Source of the DNA: Coptis chinensis
Lineage: Eukaryota > Streptophyta > Magnoliopsida > Ranunculales > Ranunculaceae
DNA: 64,000 nt
Reading direction: 5' to 3'
NCBI GenBank assembly: GCA_015680905.1
Contig: CM027381.1
Span: 82,547,501 to 82,611,500, forward strand
In this document: positions 57,001 to 64,000 of the stretch, piece after piece
How positions within the stretch are numbered: the first letter of the stretch is position 1
Layout of the letters: each line of letters starts with the position of its first letter
Notes under the pieces: model-generated
What the model saw: only the letters and a program-made list of their open reading frames with translations
What the model was told of the DNA's origin: nothing
The model's database searches: none
Made by a program: the position numbers and the translations under genes

Positions 57001-60000
57001 AAATTATCTGGTTGTGATGGCTGTTGTTCATAGGTGAGAGGACAGTAGGAGTCGGGATGCTCAGGACTCAAACAGAAATTACATGGGATAGAGTTGACAT
57101 TCATGACAGGGGTATGCTTTTGTTGAACATAAATAGCTTCTACCTTTTTAGTGAGAGATTCGATTAAATTTTTAATCTCAGGATCAGGTTTCATCTCAAA
57201 CATATCGGCAACCTTAACTGTTGAAGAAGAATTAGCGGAGTGGGGGATATCGTCTCTACCCCGGTTATTATTTATGCTTTGTTTGATCTTCTAAAACCTA
57301 TAAGCCTCTGAGGCTCCTTAACTAAGGAAACTACCCCCATTCATTATATCAAGGACCTCTTTATAGTGGTGTAAAAGTCCCTTGAAAAAGGCACGAACTA
57401 ACGTGTCTTTCGCAAGGTTATGGTGTGGACACTCTATAAGATGATCAGTGAAACAATTCCAGGCCTCTGAAAAGGATTCATGAGGATTCTGGCGGAAAAA
57501 ATGAATCTTGGAAAGCATTTCATCTGTCTTCAGTGGTGGGTAAAAATGTTCCATAAACAATTGAACAAGTTTGGCCCATGAGTCCACAGAATTAGGCGCT
57601 CGGGCAGTTAACCAAGACGCCGCCTTATCGGCTAGGGTGAAAGGAAACACCCTCAATTTAATTTGTTCCGCTCCTACCGTAGGATGATGGAATGTGGTAA
57701 GAACTTGTTCAATCCTACTCATATGATGATAAGGCTTCTCATGGTTTAACCCATGAAAAACTGGTAACACATTAAATATATTCGGGGGGATTCGGAAATC
57801 CCCCATTGGGTCTGCAAGAACGATGCAAGACTTAGGGCTATCGTTCAGAGCTTTGTAAAGGTTAGAGAAAGGAGTCTCTCTTTCTTCAGCCATTATTTCA
57901 GGTGTAGTGTGTGGTATACTAGGTAGGTGTGTAATGTGTGGTATACTAGATAGGCGTGTGTGTTGACGTTGATGATAGATTACGTTAGTCATTTTTTTCT
58001 ACCTGACCTTAATCTTATGCAAGGCTAAGTCTAATATTAAAGAAACACGACAACAATCAAAACAACCCTGATATGCTAGTTTAATTTTTCTAACAGGAGA
58101 GGCGAGGAGTGGAAGAAAGAAGTACCTGAATGCCTCCTTGCTTCGCTTATGAATAGCGTCTTGTATACGAGAGCTCAGTGTATTTAACAAGTTAGAAACA
58201 CTGAATAACTTGAAGAAATGGAAGTTTGTACTAACCTTTGAAAATCGGGTCGTTCGAATAGGGCGAGGTGCTTTCGAATTTGCCTTTCAAAGGCATGAGC
58301 GCCTTTGTCCGACTTCGAGCTCTAGGCACTTCAAAGGTGGTCTGAATTTGCCTTGGAAGCGGTGCAGGCGCTTTGCTTGACTCAATGTCTAAACTTGGCG
58401 TGGCGGCTTCTAAATTTGCCTTGGAAGGGCGCAAGGTGCGCTTTTGCTCGACTTCGATGTCCGAGCACTTCGGTGGCGTGGTGCGCTGAATTTACTCAGT
58501 ATAGGCACGCGTGTTGCTTCGGTGTATTCTGCGAAAAAAATTAGTTTATGAGCCAGACAAACACAGTTAGAACCAAACAAGGCTGGGTGGGTTTAATGGG
58601 ATTTTGGTAGGATTAACACTACTAAAGGAAATGAAACTAAACACAACTAAGATGGCAGCGACGCCATTTGATAATATGAAAAATGATAGTTTTACCTACG
58701 AATAAGTAATTAAACTCAAATGTAAGTAAAACAAAAACTAATTCGTGCTTAATATCAAAATTTCTACTCTCGTTATCAATGCAATATTTGGAGCAGAGAA
58801 TTCGTTCTACTCCTAGCTCGTTTAGATGTAAACACTTCCTAGTTTATGTATTCTAACGAAATGATGAGAGTAATGGAATTGAATTTAACTACGATGGTGA
58901 ATCAACTAATCAAGATGATATAAATCAAACTACGGAAATTCAATACTAAATTAACAATATGAGCAGGAATTAGGGGAATTTGCTTCCACCTTGATTCGAC
59001 TTAATAAACTAGCATAGAATATGTTGTAATCCTAATTTTTACGTTTTCACGTAAAAATTGGGTATTTCTAATCCCTAAATATTCATGGTAATCTCTACCA
59101 ACTAATAACTAGCATGTGAAGCAATCAAACTTATTCTCATGGTGAACTAATTACTTTCTAGAGTAGAATAGAACATTACAACTATATCTATGCTAACAAA
59201 AATCAAGTTATCATCAAGGCTTCCTCAAACCCCTCTAATAAAGGTTTTAGTCTTGAATCATTAAACTATCATTTATAGAACAAGAACAATAAGAACAAGT
59301 CATTATTGAATGAATAACAATTACTTTATTAATCTAATTGAACAATAGTCTAATGATTCCAAAATGAATTAAAACTGGATTAAAACTAATTTAGAACTAA
59401 GATTATGAATAACTAATTATGAAATTAAAACAAACTAAAGCTAACTTAGTATTGAATTAGAAACTAAGTAACTTGAAATATAAACTAAGTATTTGATTCT
59501 AAAAACTAATTTCTTGTTCTAAAACTAATTACTTAAGAGTTAAGTCTTAGTCCTCTTTATAGAGAAGAGGCTAGATTCACAATTTCGTGCATGAGCTTAT
59601 TAGCCATGTTTTGGGTCGAAAAATCGAGCCCAAAACCTCATTACTTCAATTTATAAAAGGGGTTTTCGGTTGAAATGACTTCAGCAGCCCTTTTCGCCCC
59701 ATACGCCTCCTCGATTGGGTAAAGGCTTAGACCATTTAGAAAGCTCATTCCGGAGATGGTCGCTTTTAACATATGGTAGGCCCATTCGAGGTCCGAGTCC
59801 AAAGATATGGCCCGTAGGTTTTGTTGACTTTTTGTCGCTTATTTCTACCCGCATTGACTTTGACTTTTCAACTTTGAATAGGGTTTTAAAAGGCTTTTTC
59901 TCCTTGAATCTTGGCCTTTAATCATAGAACTTCTTAGCAACCAACCTTTGCTCCTTTATCTCGCAAAAGGGACGCATTTCTGCATATAATTGACTTCAAT

Positions 60001-60113
60001 GCCTGAAATATATAAAAGCACGTAAACAACACTAACTCTTATTTATTAATCACATAATTGGTCTAAAAACAATATTGTTAAGGGGTTAAAACTATAGTTT
60101 TGGGCTCTTATCA
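54019..60113 (-). mobile_element. Athila-type Ty3/gypsy LTR element, broken and incomplete
   Basis: Right to left: LTR 58669-60113 (1,445 bp, TGATAA...TTATCA termini), primer-binding site 58654-58666 (minus TGGCGTCGCTGCC), and a leader with GC-rich degenerate repeats at about 58240-58510. Gag follows at about 57992-56600, including a C-x2-C zinc-knuckle-like part. Protease-like region is about 56132-55551, reverse transcriptase about 55139-54387 and the beginning of RNase H to 54019. Integrase and the second LTR are not present in this orientation. A fossil with several breaks. It is younger than the chromovirus at 60114-63501, into whose integrase region it inserted. Confidence 0.9.
58669..60113 (-). 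repeat. 5' LTR of the Athila-type element
   Basis: Terminal inverted hexamers TGATAA and TTATCA bound the LTR, with the primer-binding site immediately inside. The outer 400 bp recur at 53621-54018 (inverted), and the inner half resembles 5088-5880. Confidence 0.85.
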
Positions 60114-63100
60114 ACTTGCCTGTAGACCTGTTAACAACATTATAAGCGAACTCATCCTAGGATAATGCAAAGTCCCACTTAATCGGATCATCACCGACAA
60201 TGCAACGGAGTAAATCACCCAAGCTAAGGTTAACAACCTCGGTTTGACCATTTGTATGTGGATGAAAGGCAGTGGAAAACTTCAAGGAACACGACAATAA
60301 TTTCCTCAGGGTTAGCCAAAAGTGACTAGTGAAACGGACATCTCTGTCAGAAGTACTGCTACGAGGAATACCATGCAAGCGCACAATTTCTTTGAAATAT
60401 AAATTAAAGTAGCGACATGACTAGCATCTAACGTCTTTCTACAAGGAATAAAATGTGCCATCTTAGAGAAACGGTCAACTACCATGCATGAAAACAGAAT
60501 CAAAACCCTTTGCTGTTTTTGGCAATCCCAGAACAAAATCCATGGAAACATCAAGCCAAGGGTGCACAGAAATCGGCAATGGCAGATATAGTCCGGCATT
60601 AGTTTTCTGACCTTTGGCTGTCTGACATGTATTGCACCGACGTATAAAAACGTTAGTATCATGCCGCATTGAAGGCCAAAAGTACCGCTCGCGTAAGGTA
60701 GGGAAAGTGTGTAGTACACCCGGCCCACATGACCAGATAAGCATCCATAATGGAATTCAGCAATAAGCTTGTCACGAAAAGAGGACTCTGGAATGCATAG
60801 TTGTGATCCTTTAAAAAGAAAGCCATCCTGTAAAAGGTACTCACCAAACAAACCAACATTAGTACTACAAGACTGGAAAATAGGGCCAAAAAAATTATCA
60901 GTAGGATATAGTCCTTTGAATTCCTCGAAGCCAAAGACAGTAGTATGGAGGGAAACAAGAATGTGATCCTGACGGCTCAAAGCATCAGCAACTTTATTAT
61001 AGCCTGATGTTTAAATAGGAAATTGTAACCTTGTAAAAAAGCAAACCATTTCACTTGTCGATCACTGACTTTAACCTGACTGTTCAAATAATGTAAAGCT
61101 TCATGGTTAGACTTGAGAACAAATTCCTGATGAGGGAGGTAATGTCGCCAATGGCGTAAAGCCTGTACCACGACATATAGTTCAACATCATAAGTAGAAT
61201 AACGACTAGAAGGACCAGACAACTTCTGACTATAAAAGGCCACTGGTCGGCCATTCTGGCTAAGGGCAGCACCAACACCGTGCTTACAAGCATCACAGGC
61301 TACTTCGAACAGAAGAGCTAAAACTAGGGCAGTGGTCAGTTTCTCTTTAATAAGTCGAAAAGCATCAGCTGCTTCTTCAGTCCACACAAAGAATTTTTCT
61401 CGCAATAACGCTGTTAGAGGCGCCATGATACTACTGAAGCCATGGATAAAACGCCAATAAAAATTGGCCAGCCCGTGGAAGCTTCGAACATGAGAAATAG
61501 AAGATGGGATAGGCCAATCAACAATTGCTTGAATCTTTGACTCATCGACCCGAATACCATCACCAGAAACAACATACCACAGAAAATTAACAGAAGATAC
61601 CATGAAAGAGCATTTCTTTAGTTGCAATTATAATTTATGCACGCGGAGAACTTTTAGTATAATTTGAATATGCTGTAAATGCTCTTCCTCTGTGTTACTG
61701 TAAATAAGTATGTCATCAAAGTACACAACTGCAAACTTACCGAGATATGGCCGAAGGATGTTAGTCATTAACCGCATAAAAGTAGAGGGAGCGTTAGACA
61801 GACCAAAAGGCATTACCAACCACTCGTACAAACCATCTTTAGTCTAAAAGGCTGTCTTCCATTCGTCGCCCTTCCGCATCCTCACCTGATAATACCCACT
61901 CTTGAGGTCGAACTTTGTGAAAATACGAGCACCTTGTAAAGAATCCAATAAGTCCTCTAGCCGCGGGATAGGAAAGCGATACTTAATGGTAATCTTATTT
62001 ATCGCTCGACTATCTACACACATACGCCAAGAGCCATCTTTCTTTGGGGTCAATAAAGCCGGAACGACACAAGGGGATTTGCTTTCTCGTAACAAACCCT
62101 TGTCACATAATTCTAAAACCTGACGCTGTAACTCTGCATGTTCAGTAGAGGTCATCCTATAATGAGGGAGATTTGGCAAAGATGCTCCAGGAATAAAATC
62201 AATGGAGTGCTGAATATTTCAGAGAGGAGGAAGACTACTATTTTCTAGCTCATAGCAAACATCAGAATAAGAAGCCAAGATGGGCTGTAAAACAAAAGGC
62301 ACTTCTGTCACTCAATCTTCATGGTGCAATAGCGAAAAACGTGCCATATTCACGAGCTTCCACTAAGAAAGATGCACGCACAGAAGTGGTGATATTTGGT
62401 GGCTTGAGTTGTTCCAGAACCAATTTCTGGCCGATGTGAAAAAAAGGAATAAGTATTAGATTCATCATCATGGATACTCTTGCGATCAAATTGCCAAGGC
62501 CGCCCTAATAAAAGATGACAGACATCCATCAGAATGATTATACACCAGACATCGTCTCTGTAAGGACCTATCTCGAACGGCACTAAACACTGCTTGTTTG
62601 CCTTCACGGGGTTTCCGGATTTAAACTACTGAATAGAAAACGGATTAGGATGCGTAACAGTCTTCAGTTGCAATTTATCGACCATCTCTTGAGCAACTAA
62701 ATTATCTGTTGAACCGCCATCAATGACTATATTGCATAACCTGCCTTTACTGATACACCTAGTCCTGAAAATTGCATGACAATGCCACGAGTGAGACTCC
62801 TCCCCGTTCTTTTTGGAAGGCTGCGAAAGTAGAGTGGCAACCAAGGAAAAGTGGGGAATTTCCCTGCTTGATGATGGGCCGTTCAACTTAGGGTTAGCAT
62901 TGGATGGTGGAGTAAACCCTAGGGGCACCATGGTAGCAATGGACTCCTGATCGTCAGCTTGCTCAGTAGTCCCACTGTTGATTCGTCAAGACCCCAACCT
63001 TCGTCCCATTCTGACTCAAGCAACTGATTCATATTTGATTATGTAGACATATTCAAATTTATGAAACTCTGTAAAGATCAAATCTTTGATCGAAAAATTT

Positions 63101-63501
63101 AATATATATTTTTTTCTCAGGAACGATTCGCTCCGATACCAAATAATGTAAACACAAACTGGTGGAAACTTCAGTTAAATAGAATCTACACTTTAATTGA
63201 AACACAATTTAAAGAAGACCTAAAAATCACTCTTTTATTGAATCTCTCAATCACAAATAACATAAACACTGACGAACCCTAATTACAAGCCCGTTATTTA
63301 AACTAAACCTAGAAAGCATAAACCAATAGTAACATGACATATGCCATAACTAACTAAGACAAAACATAAAAGGGCCACATAAGCAACTCGTGGGTTTGGA
63401 CTCGAGATACAGGCACACACCCATAATACGTGGAGGGAGCATAGGCGCACGCCTATGACACTGACAACATCTACTAATGTTACATCTACTAATGTTCTAC
63501 A
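60114..63501 (-). mobile_element. Chromovirus-type Ty3/gypsy LTR element, broken
   Basis: Right to left: 5' LTR 63147-63501, primer-binding site about 63131-63141 (minus TGGTATCGGAG, initiator-methionine tRNA type), and protease region about 62930-62350 with a C-H-L-L-L-G-R-P-W-Q block. Reverse transcriptase is about 62180-61628, RNase H about 61627-60990 and integrase about 60980-60114. Little or no gag is visible between the LTR and protease. The element ends where the Athila LTR begins, inside integrase, showing nested insertion. The rest and the 3' LTR are not found in the window. A fossil with several breaks, older than the Athila insertion. Confidence 0.88.
63147..63501 (-). repeat. 5' LTR of the chromovirus
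   Basis: 355 bp with TGTA...TACA ends, two bases from the primer-binding site. It contains an adjacent duplicated 15-bp word, acatctactaatgtt, near its outer end. Confidence 0.75.
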
Positions 63502-64000
63502 TCAGAAGCTTTGCCACAAAAAGAATCTAATATATAAAGGAGTATATATTTGCCTAATTCTCTTAATATTTCCTTCGTCAATCCTATCAATTCGATTTAA
63601 TAGTGTCAAAGCCATGATTATTTGAAGCCTGGGGATCTCTTGTCATTTTGTGGATGAGTACTCATGACAGAAATTGTATTGTACTCCTTGGATTGAAGGT
63701 TTTCAGGAGGACAATGGGTTACTTTTTAAGGTGGGCAGCTAAAAACAAGACAGATTATGAATCAATGAATGCATTGATTGATGGACGTTTCTTGTTTCGC
63801 CGAAGAATGGCTTCTGCAACGCATTAGTTTGATTTAAGGATTTTGAGGATTTAGCGTCAGGAGACAGAAGAGTACTACATTTGCATACCATAAATATGCT
63901 CATGTATTACCTAAAAAGTGTTCGACGTGGATTGTCAATCTATTTAGAATTTGGTATCTGATTTGACATATAGAGTAAGAGGAAACTGTTGTAAATTGTT
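63502..64000. other. Flank outside the chromovirus
   Basis: A short open stretch near 63700-63825 on plus (G-Y-F-L-R-W-A-A-K-N-K-T-D-Y) ends at a stop. It matches no family I recognise. The window ends without another feature. Confidence 0.35.

Noticed and set aside
1-64000. tRNA or rRNA genes
   Set aside because: I looked for cloverleaf-type and GGTTCGAATCC-like words and saw none I could support by eye; a covariance-model search would settle it.

Overview
This is repeat-dense nuclear DNA from a flowering plant, most likely a eudicot. It holds plant-type LTR elements (Tat and Athila lineages and a chromovirus), plant Mutator-like (MULE), hAT and CACTA elements, a plant L1-type LINE, plant-mobile-domain and Ulp1-type transposon genes, GT-AG introns and TTTAGGG/CCCTAAA-like tracts. 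I see no intact housekeeping gene. Host-derived sequence is limited to decayed copies: the C-terminal end of the U5 snRNP GTPase (Snu114/EFTUD2/CLO type) at 43.7-44.8 kb, an FCP1-like HAD phosphatase piece at 14.2-14.9 kb, and two zinc-knuckle/GRF-finger genes at 0.26-0.8 and 13.1-13.7 kb.

Layout: 0-1.6 kb, a zinc-knuckle/GRF pseudogene and a cluster of ATGAACA...TGTTCAT palindromes. 1.6-6.7 kb, no genes but an old Athila-type LTR. 6.7-11.7 kb (minus), Ulp1-type locus A with a basic N-terminus, conserved plant N-terminal domain, a tandemly amplified exon and a Ulp1 cysteine-protease end. 13.1-18.8 kb, a second zinc-knuckle/GRF gene (plus), the HAD fragment (minus) and Ulp1-type locus B (minus), whose introns are full of the same palindromes. 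19.3-25.9 kb, a broken Tat-lineage LTR element (plus), followed by an antisense acidic/coiled-coil gene at 26.1-27.9 kb. 28-32.9 kb, little of note. 32.9-35.3 kb, a decayed plant-mobile-domain gene (plus). 35.7-39.7 kb, a MULE with FAR1-like, transposase and OTU segments (minus), bracketed by arrays of a 34-bp dyad repeat. A third, much larger array lies at 40.9-42.0 kb. 42.3-43.1 kb, a short-period AT-rich tandem array. 43.7-44.8 kb, the spliceosomal GTPase pseudogene. 45.1-46.9 kb, a CACTA end abutting a hAT transposase remnant. 48.2-52.8 kb, an L1-type LINE (minus). 53.6-60.1 kb, two Athila-type pieces in opposite orientation. 60.1-63.5 kb, a chromovirus (minus) interrupted by the larger Athila element.

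The most unusual signals are structural. Three 34-bp-period arrays share one palindromic core, yet each has its own 10-bp linker. About 23 copies of a short palindrome family sit largely in introns of one transposon gene. Two related Ulp1-type loci have each tandemly amplified an internal exon. All family names rest on motifs I read by eye; no database search was run.
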